A stretch of 64,000 bases of DNA from an aff. Roholtiella sp. LEGE 12411 (GTDB taxonomy: Bacteria > Cyanobacteriota > Cyanobacteriia > Cyanobacteriales > Nostocaceae): assembly GCF_015206995.1 (NCBI RefSeq), contig NZ_JADEXR010000017.1, positions 1 through 64,000 on the forward strand, in the 5' to 3' direction. Below the pieces are notes generated by a model. It saw only the letters and a program-made list of their open reading frames with translations, ran no database searches and was not told the DNA's origin. Shown here piece by piece: positions 43,601 through 52,909 of the stretch; within the stretch, counting starts at the first letter, position 1; each line of letters opens with the position of its first letter. The translations under genes were made by a program, and so were the position numbers.

Positions 43601-45016
43601 ATGACAACAATAGCAGTCAATCCTTATTTAGATGGGAACTTTGCCCCAGTCCATGAAGAAACTACTGCTGACACATTGCAAGTAATAGGTGAACTCCCCT
43701 CTGAGCTATCGGGGATGTTTGTGCGGAATGGTCCTAATCCTCAATGGTCACCCATTGGTCAATATCACTGGTTTGATGGAGATGGCATGTTGCACGGTGT
43801 GCGAATTAGCAATGGTACAGCCACTTATCGCAATCGTTATGTGCAGACAACGGGATGGAAAATAGAGCAAAAAGCGGGTAAAGCTATCTGGAATGGGTTG
43901 TTGGAATCATCACAGTTAGATAACCCCCACGGTGCTTACAAAAATACTGCTAACACTGCCTTAGTGTGGCACGCTGGTCAAATGTTAGCGCTTAACGAAG
44001 GGGGTAGTCCTCATGCGATTAAGGTTCCTGAATTAGAGACAATTGGCAAATACACCTACAATGACAAGCTGGTTTCTGCTTTCACTGCCCATCCCAAGGT
44101 AGACCCGATTACAGGGGAGATGATATTCTTTGGCTACTCTCCGTTTGCGCCACCATACCTGCAATACAGTGTGGTTTCGGCAGAAGGCGAACTGTTGTGG
44201 ACAGTGCCAATCATCCTACCAATGGGTGTAATGATGCACGATTTCGCCATCACTGAAAACTACACGATTTTTATGGATCTGCCGCTAACTTTCAGCCCAG
44301 AACGAATGCAACGGGGAGAACCTTTAATGATGTTTGAGCGCGATCGCCCCAGTCGCTTTGGCATTCTCCGACGTCACGGCGACAACCGTAATATCCGCTG
44401 GTTTGAAAGTCCCTCTTGCTACGTTTTCCATACTCTCAACGCTTATGAAGAGGGAGATGAAGTGGTAGTTGTCGCCTGTCGCATGAGTTCAACTACTGTC
44501 TTGTCTGGTGATTCGCAATCTGATCCAGAAGCCAATATCCCCCGCTTGTATCGCTGGCGGTTCGACCTCAATACGGGAACAGTGCGTGAGGAAATGTTGG
44601 ATGATGTAGCTTCCGAATTCCCCCGCATCAACGAAAATCTGTTGGGGCGACAGATGCGATATGGCTATACTAACAAGATGGCGAAGAGTTCCTTACCTCT
44701 ATTCGAGGGAGTAATTAAGTACGACTTTAGGAGTGGTCAATCCCAAACCCATAAATTTGGACAGGGGCGCTATGGTGGTGAAACTGTGTTTGCACCGCGT
44801 TCTGGTGGCATAGTTGAAGATGATGGTTGGCTTGTGACTTTTGTTCACGATGAGAATTCAGACACTTCTGAATTAGTAGTAGTTAATGCTCAAGATGTTA
44901 CTGCTGAACCCGTAGCGCGGGTGATCATTCCCCAGCGTGTGCCTTATGGTTTCCACGGTGTGTGGGTTTCAGAGGAACAGTTGGCACAAAGATTAAACCA
45001 AAATCCTGGAGCATAA
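43601..45016 (+). CDS. Carotenoid oxygenase (RPE65/apocarotenoid oxygenase family)
   Basis: Non-haem iron dioxygenase that cleaves carotenoids or apocarotenoids to aldehydes such as retinal. The 471-residue protein has the family features: NGPNPQWSPIGQYHWFDGDG near the start and the four iron-binding histidines in AHPKVDP, MMHDFAITENY, VFHTLNAYEE and YGFHGVWV. Second-shell acidic residues accompany them (for example VFAPRSGGIVEDDGWLVTF before the last). No signal peptide. It follows psbA by about 500 bases on the same strand, with its own promoter likely. Whether it acts on beta-apocarotenals or linear carotenoids cannot be read from the sequence. Confidence 0.93.
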   Translation: MTTIAVNPYLDGNFAPVHEETTADTLQVIGELPSELSGMFVRNGPNPQWSPIGQYHWFDGDGMLHGVRISNGTATYRNRYVQTTGWKIEQKAGKAIWNGLLESSQLDNPHGAYKNTANTALVWHAGQMLALNEGGSPHAIKVPELETIGKYTYNDKLVSAFTAHPKVDPITGEMIFFGYSPFAPPYLQYSVVSAEGELLWTVPIILPMGVMMHDFAITENYTIFMDLPLTFSPERMQRGEPLMMFERDRPSRFGILRRHGDNRNIRWFESPSCYVFHTLNAYEEGDEVVVVACRMSSTTVLSGDSQSDPEANIPRLYRWRFDLNTGTVREEMLDDVASEFPRINENLLGRQMRYGYTNKMAKSSLPLFEGVIKYDFRSGQSQTHKFGQGRYGGETVFAPRSGGIVEDDGWLVTFVHDENSDTSELVVVNAQDVTAEPVARVIIPQRVPYGFHGVWVSEEQLAQRLNQNPGA

Positions 45017-45019
45017 AAA

Positions 45020-45040
45020 AGCCTCCCACACAGGGAGGCT
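45020..45040 (-). terminator. Terminator between convergent genes
   Basis: AGCCTCCC, loop, GGGAGGCT. On the minus strand it is followed by T6, so it best fits the minus-strand 1040-residue gene, whose stop is 30 bases away. It also lies right after the carotenoid oxygenase stop. Confidence 0.85.
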
Positions 45041-45070
45041 AGAAAAAGTTAGCAAAGACAACTTGTCAAC

Positions 45071-48000
45071 CTACACCCAAACTACAGCGATCGCTCCTCC
45101 TAATGCAGAGAAAATAGCTGAGACAATCGCTGTGGCAAACAGCCACCAAGCCGCTGTAGCTGCGGCTTTACGGGTTTCTTCCGCTTGCCGCTGGGCTTGA
45201 TGCTTCACAGATTCTAAGCGGCGTTGGGCTTCGTGTTGTAGGCGTTCTGCACGTTGTAACACTGTGTTGCGTGCCCGCTCAATTTGGTCGATGATGCGAT
45301 TGGCATCTTCCTCAGAGATGTCCTCACGGGAACTCATGAGCGCCACTAAAGTATCACGATCGAAAGAAGACAGGCGATCGCGCAGAGCATCAAATCCTGC
45401 TTGGGGATCTTCAAAAACTGTGCGAACATCGCGCTTAATACCGTCATAGTTGAGTTCTGGACGATCCAGGGAGTTGAGATAGTTACGAATGCGGGCAAAA
45501 ACTCCATCAATTGCATCTTGAATGCCTCGTTGGATACTCCGCACTTGTTCCACAAATTGATCACGCACCGAGACAATGTTGTCGGCAATCCTCGCTGCTT
45601 CTTCATCAGACATATCTTCCCGAATTTTCAGCAGGGCGATAATTGTCTCACGGTCAAAATGGGAAAGGCGATCGCTAAAACTTTCCACCCCAACTCGTGG
45701 ATCGTGTAACAGTAGTTGTAAGTCGCGTTTGATACCTTCTGGGTTGAGTTCTTCTTTCCCCGTTTGTCGCAAATACTCTTGCAAATAAGCTTGGAAATTT
45801 TGCACTCTTTGTTGTGTGCGAGTGGCTAGGCGACGAGGCGCACGCACAAAGTTGCTAATCGATGTTTGCAAGGAATCAATAACTTCATTGACTTGTTGCT
45901 CACTCAAGTCTTGACGCTGGCTCAGTAATTTCACTAAGGTATCGCGGTCTACTTGCGACAACCGACGGCGCAGTGCTACGGCTCCCTCTTTGGGATTTTC
46001 AAACAATCTACTAAAGTCCCGTTGAATACCTTCAGGGTTCAGTTCTGTTTTGCCAGTATTCCGCAAGTAATCTGCAAGTGTGGTAGTAACAGAATCATAT
46101 TGCTCCTTAGCTTTATCCACTACAGCTTGAGGTACATGGCGGACATTATACCACGAATGCTCAACATCATTGATGATTTGATTAACTTGGTCTTCGTTCA
46201 AATCTTGCCGTTGACTCAATAACTGCACCAAGGTATCGCGGTCAAAGCGAGACAAACGTGCCCGAATTGCAGTAATTCCTGCTTGAGGATCTTCCAACAA
46301 CTTTTTTAGGTCGGCGCGGATAGCATCAGGATTTAATTCTCCTTTACCAGTGTTACGCAGATATGACTCTACATTTAACCAGAGGGTTTCTGCTTGATAT
46401 TTTGCCTGCTCTGCTAGTCCTTTGGATTCTACCAAGACGCGATCGCGCTGTCTTTCTAACTCGTCAACAATCCTTTCTACTTCATAGACATCAATATCAT
46501 TACGTTGCAGCAATATTTCCCGCATTTCTTGATGCTCAATTTGCGCCAGTCGCAGCACCAAGGTTTCATAATCTGCGTCTGGGTCTGCTAATAGCGGTGC
46601 AAAATCTCGCTGTATGCTTTCAGGGGTCGTCAAATCTGCTTTTGGGGTAACAAGCAGATAACTTTCCACTTTGCGTTGCAAGTCTTGTACTATCTCTCTT
46701 TGTTCAACAGCGGTAACTGTCACTAAGACTTCTTGGCGGACAGCTTCCAGTTGATCTGCAATGCGCTGAATTTGGGCTTGGGTAAGCAGTCCTCGCTGTT
46801 GCAGGATATTAGCAAAATCGTTGCGAGAAAGTCGCTCTAATTCTCTTCGCACTGTGCCAGGATCGGCTGCTGGGTCGTAAATAACATCACGAAATTCTTG
46901 AGCAATTTTTTCCTGGCTCAACTGCCAAGCATAGGTATTGTGCAAATAGTTTTCTACATCAGCTCGAATTGGGCTATAAGGTTGTGATGGTGTGGGCAAC
47001 CCTAGCTTATCTGCTTGTTGAGTTACTTTGTCTTTAGCTGTGGTGAGCGATCGCAAGATTTTTTCCACATCCAAATCTGACAAATCAGTGCGTCCCATGA
47101 CAATACCAGTTAAGGCGGTCAATCCTTGCTGGAGTGTTTGTTGAATGGGCCCTGCGGTTGCCTTTTGGTCAGTTTCTTTGGAACCACGCGTTTCGGCAAT
47201 TAACCGCTCTAGTTTGGCATTGAGTTCATCTGTTTTGCTTTGTCCGGGTGGGAGTGATTTGAGATAGTCCATTAACTCACCCATCCGGTCTTGGGTGGGT
47301 GGTTGCTGACTTACTACCTGCTGCCAGACTTTATATAACGTATCGGTTATGCGGTTAACGTCTCGTTTGGAAAGGTCGGTGCGACTACTGACTAACTCAG
47401 TAAACTTCTGACGGTCAATATTGCGGATGTCTGAAGTCCCGGCGATCGCTTTTAATTGCGGATCGTTGAGTAAATTTTCAAAATCACCTCGAATTTTGGA
47501 CAAATCTAGCTCTGGGGGACGCAGCCTGTCTAAGTAATCTTCAATGTTATCTCGGATACTTGTGGGGTCGATGGCGCTCCCTAGTTCCCGACGCACAGCG
47601 GCAGCGGCGGCTTCAGCTGTTGCCACTACTTGATTATTGACAGCCTTTGCACCTAGTGCAGCGGTAGCTGTCCCCATAATCGCCTGAAAACCTGAAGTTG
47701 CTGTACTGACTACTGACCCGACTACAGAACCCACAGCAGTGGAGCTTGCCAACATCAGTAGTAAAAAGTATGCAGCCCAAATAACTAACCCCAGAATCGC
47801 TCCCAGTCCTGGATCTAAAACCAGGAGGCTGAGTTTTACTGCGAGGAAAGAAGCGATTAATGAGGCGATCGTCACAGTGACTAATGTCCAAATCCCCACT
47901 GCTATACCAATTTTGCGAATCGTGCCCCCCAAACTTCCAACTTCTTCGCTACCTGAATCCGAAGTAGATGGACGACCCAGGTAGGAAATACCAGCCGCAA

Positions 48001-48193
48001 CAGAAAGGTTTGTTAAAACCAATTGGAAAGCGAAGGCCAGGATCACACCGGAGATTAAAGCCACAAAAAAGCGCGGCCCCGAAGTGAGAACTGATGCCTG
48101 TGCTGGCGTAAAGCTTGAGCTATCTGCCGGGATCTGTGCCACCCAGAATAGTGGCTTGTAAAGACCCAGCATGATTTCCGCACTTTGAAACAT
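45071..48193 (-). CDS. Large membrane protein with seven degenerate ~75-residue repeats
   Basis: 1040 residues, unknown function. The N-terminus has three to four membrane helices (about 41-67, 92-118, 121-160), the last alanine/glycine-rich. A long repetitive hydrophilic region follows, then one C-terminal helix (1013-1040, TAAWWLFATAIVSAIFSALG). Repeats start near residues 220, 416, 512, 611, 709, 807 and 905, plus a half copy at about 360-390. Each follows the pattern YL....ELNP.GI.RDL..L..DP, then L..FDRDTLV.LL..R.DLSE..V..II. The last four starts are exactly 98 residues apart, linked by coiled-coil-like segments. This suggests a membrane-anchored scaffold with repeated helical modules. 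It is divergent from the hli gene. No known family could be named. Confidence 0.85.
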   Translation of the reverse strand: MFQSAEIMLGLYKPLFWVAQIPADSSSFTPAQASVLTSGPRFFVALISGVILAFAFQLVLTNLSVAAGISYLGRPSTSDSGSEEVGSLGGTIRKIGIAVGIWTLVTVTIASLIASFLAVKLSLLVLDPGLGAILGLVIWAAYFLLLMLASSTAVGSVVGSVVSTATSGFQAIMGTATAALGAKAVNNQVVATAEAAAAAVRRELGSAIDPTSIRDNIEDYLDRLRPPELDLSKIRGDFENLLNDPQLKAIAGTSDIRNIDRQKFTELVSSRTDLSKRDVNRITDTLYKVWQQVVSQQPPTQDRMGELMDYLKSLPPGQSKTDELNAKLERLIAETRGSKETDQKATAGPIQQTLQQGLTALTGIVMGRTDLSDLDVEKILRSLTTAKDKVTQQADKLGLPTPSQPYSPIRADVENYLHNTYAWQLSQEKIAQEFRDVIYDPAADPGTVRRELERLSRNDFANILQQRGLLTQAQIQRIADQLEAVRQEVLVTVTAVEQREIVQDLQRKVESYLLVTPKADLTTPESIQRDFAPLLADPDADYETLVLRLAQIEHQEMREILLQRNDIDVYEVERIVDELERQRDRVLVESKGLAEQAKYQAETLWLNVESYLRNTGKGELNPDAIRADLKKLLEDPQAGITAIRARLSRFDRDTLVQLLSQRQDLNEDQVNQIINDVEHSWYNVRHVPQAVVDKAKEQYDSVTTTLADYLRNTGKTELNPEGIQRDFSRLFENPKEGAVALRRRLSQVDRDTLVKLLSQRQDLSEQQVNEVIDSLQTSISNFVRAPRRLATRTQQRVQNFQAYLQEYLRQTGKEELNPEGIKRDLQLLLHDPRVGVESFSDRLSHFDRETIIALLKIREDMSDEEAARIADNIVSVRDQFVEQVRSIQRGIQDAIDGVFARIRNYLNSLDRPELNYDGIKRDVRTVFEDPQAGFDALRDRLSSFDRDTLVALMSSREDISEEDANRIIDQIERARNTVLQRAERLQHEAQRRLESVKHQAQRQAEETRKAAATAAWWLFATAIVSAIFSALGGAIAVVWV

Positions 48194-48702
48194 GTATTTC
48201 CTTCCTCTATGTTTGTTTTAAATATGGGGGGATTAAGAACTACCTGAAAAGCAAATCTGGATCTATTTTGTGTACCTATGGCAATACTTAACTCTTGTAG
48301 CTCTCAGAATCCAGTAATTTAGGTGGTTAATGCATCTCTCCAAAGTTTGAAACCTCTATCCAGCGGAAGATAGAATTTTTGTTATCTATCGATAAAAATA
48401 TTCCTTTAATTCCAAGTATTTTGAGGTCAAAACCTTACGAAACCTAAAATTAATATCGTTAATTTTTAATTACTTAGTCACGATAATTTATTTTGTTGAA
48501 ATCTATGGTTCAGTTAATTAGGATTTACACTTATTTACAATTATCTTTGGTGTCACTCTCTTGAGGTGGATTTGTGTGTACCAATATATTTCTGATTATC
48601 GTCCACAAGAAGTGCTTAGAGATTGTACCCACAGGCAGAAAACAACTCAGTTTTAAATAGCTACATTAAAGTTAACAAACACATTGTTTAGGACAAAAAA
48701 AA
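48194..48702. other. Divergent promoter region of the repeat protein and hli
   Basis: 509 AT-rich bases with an HLR1 site at 48524-48541. No other gene or RNA is supported. Confidence 0.45.
48524..48541 (+). promoter_or_regulatory. HLR1 (RpaB-type) direct repeat upstream of hli
   Basis: TTTACACT-TA-TTTACAAT: two TTTACA hexamers 10 bases apart, matching the HLR1 consensus (G/T)TTACA(T/A)(T/A)NN(G/T)TTACA(T/A)(T/A) with a single mismatch. It lies 161 bases before the hli start codon. HLR1 is known to control high-light-inducible genes in cyanobacteria. Confidence 0.65.
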
Positions 48703-48906
48703 ATGGAACCTCGCTCTTCCACTGATTTGCCAACAATTGCAACAGAATACAATGGCAGCGATCGCAATGCTTTTCTATTTGGCTGGACTCCTCAAGCCGA
48801 ACTATGGAATGGTCGTTTTGCGATGATTGGTTTTATTGCATATTTACTTTGGGATTTAGCTGGTTATAGCGTTCTCCGCGACGTTTTACACCTGATTGGC
48901 TACTAA
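48703..48906 (+). CDS. High-light-inducible protein (one-helix chlorophyll-binding, Hlip/Scp)
   Basis: Thylakoid one-helix protein of the light-harvesting superfamily, induced by high light, binding chlorophyll and carotenoid and protecting newly made photosystem II. 67 residues. The chlorophyll-binding motif ELWNGRFAMIGFIAYLLWDL forms the single helix; the N-terminus has EYNGSDRNAFLFGWTPQAE. An upstream HLR1 site fits its regulation. The ATG is preceded by an A-run without a strong ribosome-binding site. Confidence 0.94.
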   Translation: MEPRSSTDLPTIATEYNGSDRNAFLFGWTPQAELWNGRFAMIGFIAYLLWDLAGYSVLRDVLHLIGY

Positions 48907-48951
48907 AAATAAAGCATCTGGAAAACTACTGAATTTTGCAGGAAAAATCCA

Positions 48952-49125
48952 ATGGAAACTAGAGAAACTCGTCCTGCTACTGATTTACCAAAACAATTGT
49001 CAATTCGCAATGACGCTCGTTTGCTCTTGGCGTCTCCCCTTGGGAGAAGACTCGGCTTAGCTGCGAAGCGAAAAAGTAAAAACCCAAGAGAAACCCTGGT
49101 TTTCGATATGTTCGTGAAATGTTAA
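48952..49125 (+). pseudogene. Truncated Hlip-like or related small gene
   Basis: An ATG with a good AGGA site 8 bases upstream opens a 57-codon frame beginning METRETRPATDLPKQLS. This resembles the N-terminus style of Hlip genes (compare MEPRSSTDLP in the neighbour). From about codon 20 it runs into an interspersed repeat (SPLGRRLGLAAKR) and then ends. The chlorophyll-binding motif is missing. It is most likely the 5' stub of a second gene whose body was replaced. Confidence 0.45.
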
Positions 49126-49232
49126 AAATGCTTCCCGAAATCCCTGAGCCTATTTTATTAACCCAGATTTTTGCCAAGCTTACTGCTTTGGGACGTATTC
49201 ATACCGTTTCCAACGGTGTTGAACCCTCGTAA
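49080..49232 (+). pseudogene. C-terminal remnant of an unidentified protein
   Basis: In another frame, 50 codons read FRYVREMLKMLPEIPEPILL and then TQIFAKLTALGRIHTVSNGV before a stop. This is clearly protein-like, but it lacks a start (an in-frame stop precedes it). It could be the 3' part of the gene begun at 48952, frame-shifted by the inserted repeat, or of a separate deleted gene. Confidence 0.4.
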
Positions 49233-49252
49233 ATTGGCAGAGGTATTGGTAA

Positions 49253-49429
49253 TCAGAAGGGATAGCTGAGAGAAATGGGGAAGGTTCGGGATTTCGAGAA
49301 TGAGACAGTTCGGGGATCACTGCGGCGCTCATAAATGTCAATTTGGTATTTGTCACCACGGTGTAACAGGTAGTGAGCAAGTAAAACTCCGCTAGGGCCA
49401 GCACCAACGATCGCTACTTTCTTGACCAT
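49253..49429 (-). pseudogene. Truncated FAD-dependent monooxygenase N-terminus
   Basis: The minus-strand frame from ATG 49429 encodes 58 residues beginning MVKKVAIVGAGPSGVLLAHY, a Rossmann FAD-binding GxGxxG motif. It continues through IDIYERRSDPRTVSFSKSRT and stops shortly after. Intact relatives (kynurenine 3-monooxygenase-like proteins) are around 400 or more residues, so more than 80 percent is missing. It starts 9 bases after the priA stop codon, as if once co-transcribed with it. Confidence 0.75.
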
Positions 49430-49438
49430 AATTTCTCT

Positions 49439-52066
49439 TCACATAATATTTAATGGATCTACATCTATGGTCAAGCTCACAGCATGAGGACAAAGCGATC
49501 GCACTTGTTCCCAATCTGGTAATTGTGGCAATACATCAGAATCAAATTTAATCAATATCTGCCAGCGATAACGATTAGCAACTCGTAAAATACTCGCTGG
49601 TGCTGGGCCCAATATTTCAAATCCCTCTTCTGAACTCAAAACTGTGGCGATTATTTGCGCTGCATTCTGCACTTGAATGGGATCGAGACTACTTAAGCGC
49701 AGCAAAATTAACCTTCCGTAAGGGGGATAATTAAGTGCTTGCCGTTGTTCTAATTCAGTTTCAGAGAAAGACTGATAATCGTGCGATCGCACTGCCTCAA
49801 TTACTTGATGCTCTGGGGTATAAGTCTGCACAATCACCCTCCCCGGATCGTCGCCTCTACCAGCACGTCCAGCTACCTGAGTCAGGGTTTGAAATGCCCG
49901 TTCGCTGGCGCGATAGTCTGATAAATGTAGCAATCCGTCAGCGGCGACAACGCCCACAAGTGTCACCTGGGGCAAATCTAATCCTTTGGTGAGCATTTGT
50001 GTACCTACTAATAAGTCTGCTTCACCGTTGGCAAACTGGGTGAGTAGGGTACGGTGTGCGCCTTTATTGCGGGTGGTATCGCTATCAAAACGAATCAAGC
50101 GCAACTCTGGGAACTGTCGAGCTAATTCTTGGGCTACTCGTTGAGTACCGCTACCGAAAAATTTTAGGTAAGGAGAACTACAGTCGGGGCAGTATTGCGG
50201 ATGCGATCGCGTATAGTTACAGTAATGACAGCGTAATGATTGCGGTGCTCCCTCTTCCGTATGGTGATACGCTAGTGACACATCGCAGTGCGGACATTCC
50301 AGCACATATCCACAACTGCGGCAAGATACAAAGGTGCTATGTCCCCGGCGATGGATAAATAAAATTCCTTGTTGCTGTGTCTGTTGCAACTGTTGTAAAG
50401 CTTCTTGTAGCGCTCTACTAAATATAGAACGATTTCCCTGCTGTAACTCCTGCCGCATATCTACTATTTCCACTGGCGGTAGTGGGCGGGAGTTGATGCG
50501 TTCGGGAAGGGAGAGGTAGTAGGAGGGGGAGAAATTGTGTTTGTTTGTTTGTGTTTGAGCTACTTTGACGCTTACCCAACTTTCCAACGATGGGGTGGCG
50601 GAACCCAACACTAACGGGCAATTTTCTAATTCGGCTCGCCACTGGGCGACGGTGCGGGCGTGGTAGGTAGGGATGGGAGAGTCTTGCTTAAAGCTGCTGT
50701 CGTGTTCTTCATCTAAAATGATTAAACCCAAGTTGGGCAAAGGGGCGAAAACGGCACTGCGAGTCCCAATCACAACTTGAGGTTCACCTGTGAGCATTTG
50801 TCGCCAAGTGTCGTAACGTTCACCGTCTGAGAGGGCGCTATGATAAACGCTAACTTTGTAGAGACAGCGCCGTGCGGGGGTTCCCCCCGTTGAGGTGAGT
50901 GCCGTGCCAAATCGGGCGCGAAAACGGTCAGTTAGCTGGGGTGTGAGTCCAATTTCTGGAACTAAGACGAGGGCGGATTTGCCTTGATTGAGTAAAGATG
51001 CGATCGCTTGCAAATATACTTCTGTCTTTCCTGAACCTGTCACCCCATGCAACAAAACTTGAGCAAATCCATCTATTGATTGTATTATCGCTAAAGCACT
51101 AGCTTGGTCAGCAGTTAAAGATTTAGGGCGATCGCCTGCTAATGCTGGTCCTTGTTCTGTTCGCAATATTTCCCGTTCTTCAATGACGATGTAACCCTTT
51201 TGTGTCAACGTCTTGAGAATAGAGGAACTAGCATTACAAATTTGCAATAATTCATTTTGCCACAACTCACCACCACTGCGCCGCAACACTTCTACAATCT
51301 CTCGTTGGCGAGTGGTTAAGTCGTGATCGATTGTATTTATGAGTGTTACTGCTTTTTGCAGCTTTGGTCGATTTAGTCGCGGCGGTTCTAAGTAACTTTG
51401 TACTAAACCAAATCGCAACAACTCACGAATTCCTCGGTAGGCGGATTTAACTTTCTGTTGTATATAAACGAAACTGTAATCTCCTGCTGGTTGCGCTTGC
51501 AGAAGTTCCAAAATTTGCCGTGCAGTTGGAGTTAGAAACGAGGAGATGAGCGGGAGAGTGGAGGAGTGGGAGCTAGAAGACTGTGGGGGAGTAAAAGTAT
51601 TTTGGAATTTTGAATTGTTTGTTTCTTTGTCTTCTCCTCCTCGAATAAGGCGGATGCGACGTTGCGATCGCCCTAACAACCCTGGTGGCAAAGCAACCCG
51701 GATCACTTGAATAAGTGGTGTATAGTAATATGCGGCTACTCGATTGAGTAATTCCCAATAAGCACTTGGGAAAAACCCGACGCTGACTATATCTTCTACT
51801 TCTCGGATTTTTTCTAGTGGTATGTCAATATTTGGTTGTGCAAGCAAACGAATAGCGATCGCCCCTACTTGTTGTGCTCCAAATGGCACACTCAAAATAT
51901 CACCTGGTTTTATTTCTAACTGGGCTGGCAATCGGTAAGTAAATAGTCCTGTGCTTCCTGGACAATCTACCAGTACTTCAATCCATTTGTTTAAAGTTGT
52001 CTGTGACTGATATGATTCCCCAGGCTCAGCTACCATAGGAGATAAATTTACGTCATTAATATACAT
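49439..52066 (-). CDS. priA: Primosomal protein N' (replication restart helicase PriA)
   Basis: 3'-5' DNA helicase that reloads the replisome at stalled forks. 875 residues. The N-terminal DNA-binding domain includes IEVLVDCPGSTGLFTYRLPA. Helicase motifs are LHGVTGSGKTEVYLQA (Walker A), LIILDEEHDSSFK (DEEH box) and TQVAGRAGRGDDPGRV (motif VI). Between them are two zinc-binding clusters of eight cysteines (CRSCGYVLECPHC and CHYCNY...CPDC). The length is near the upper end of the family owing to low-complexity serine stretches around 160. Its stop nearly abuts the truncated FAD gene. Confidence 0.96.
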   Translation of the reverse strand: MYINDVNLSPMVAEPGESYQSQTTLNKWIEVLVDCPGSTGLFTYRLPAQLEIKPGDILSVPFGAQQVGAIAIRLLAQPNIDIPLEKIREVEDIVSVGFFPSAYWELLNRVAAYYYTPLIQVIRVALPPGLLGRSQRRIRLIRGGEDKETNNSKFQNTFTPPQSSSSHSSTLPLISSFLTPTARQILELLQAQPAGDYSFVYIQQKVKSAYRGIRELLRFGLVQSYLEPPRLNRPKLQKAVTLINTIDHDLTTRQREIVEVLRRSGGELWQNELLQICNASSSILKTLTQKGYIVIEEREILRTEQGPALAGDRPKSLTADQASALAIIQSIDGFAQVLLHGVTGSGKTEVYLQAIASLLNQGKSALVLVPEIGLTPQLTDRFRARFGTALTSTGGTPARRCLYKVSVYHSALSDGERYDTWRQMLTGEPQVVIGTRSAVFAPLPNLGLIILDEEHDSSFKQDSPIPTYHARTVAQWRAELENCPLVLGSATPSLESWVSVKVAQTQTNKHNFSPSYYLSLPERINSRPLPPVEIVDMRQELQQGNRSIFSRALQEALQQLQQTQQQGILFIHRRGHSTFVSCRSCGYVLECPHCDVSLAYHHTEEGAPQSLRCHYCNYTRSHPQYCPDCSSPYLKFFGSGTQRVAQELARQFPELRLIRFDSDTTRNKGAHRTLLTQFANGEADLLVGTQMLTKGLDLPQVTLVGVVAADGLLHLSDYRASERAFQTLTQVAGRAGRGDDPGRVIVQTYTPEHQVIEAVRSHDYQSFSETELEQRQALNYPPYGRLILLRLSSLDPIQVQNAAQIIATVLSSEEGFEILGPAPASILRVANRYRWQILIKFDSDVLPQLPDWEQVRSLCPHAVSLTIDVDPLNIM

Positions 52067-52909
52067 AGTTTCTGACTTTATAGACAGATATTTCCCTTAT
52101 CTAGCTGGTCAAAATTAACCTGGCTCACTCAACTTTGACTTTTCGCTTTCATAGACATAAACTGTATTTCGCAATACTTTTATCACCCATAATACTTGAT
52201 AAGTTTCTTCTTATGTAATCTACTAGACAAATTCATCTCAACTATACGTGCAATAAATATTTTGTACCTACCAACAAATAAAATTACCTCGGTTATTTCC
52301 AGAACTATTGTCTATCTCCTAAATAGGGAATAGCCGTTTTCCGCCTATCGATAGATATTCAACCCTTGCTGTATATGAGATGCTCTTATACAAACAAGAT
52401 GATCCGGAAATTAAGCTGCTACATTTGTAATTTGTTTCATTTGAGTAACCCTAATATAGAGATGCATAACCCCAGTAGCAAGTTTTCAATTTATTCAATG
52501 ACCAAAATCGCCTAAAAAGTCAAAGATTTTAGCAAAATATAGGAAAATTTAACGTATTGGAATTATTACCTAAAATTTTGATATTTGTTAAGGTTGAGAA
52601 AGTTTGAGGGAGTTTGACATATTTGGTAATTAAGAAAAAAATGAGGAATATATATGTACGTATTTTATTGTAAGCCTGAAAAATAAGGTTTTATGGGGTG
52701 AGAAAGTCAGTATTTGTTGTTGGTTTTATCTATGTGTAACCTATAACAGGTAAGTAAATACCGATTTTCAATCCTAAAGAAAAATTAGCAGAAGTTCATA
52801 TTCTGCTAGGTAAAAGGGTGCATCTGTCCATTAAGAAAACTACCAAGGTTTCAACAAGCATCTGTCACTAAATTATGCACCAAAAAAAGCAACAATCCTC
52901 AAGGAAACT
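52067..52909. other. Long AT-rich leader between priA and the sigma factor gene
   Basis: 843 bases, with no open frame that looks coding and no RNA recognised. Divergent promoters for priA (minus) and the sigma gene (plus) must lie here. The size suggests a long untranslated leader for the sigma gene. Confidence 0.45.

Noticed and set aside
45264-46650. Several plus-strand frames opposite the repeat protein
   Set aside because: Mirror frames of a repetitive gene; they recur at the same phase in each repeat.
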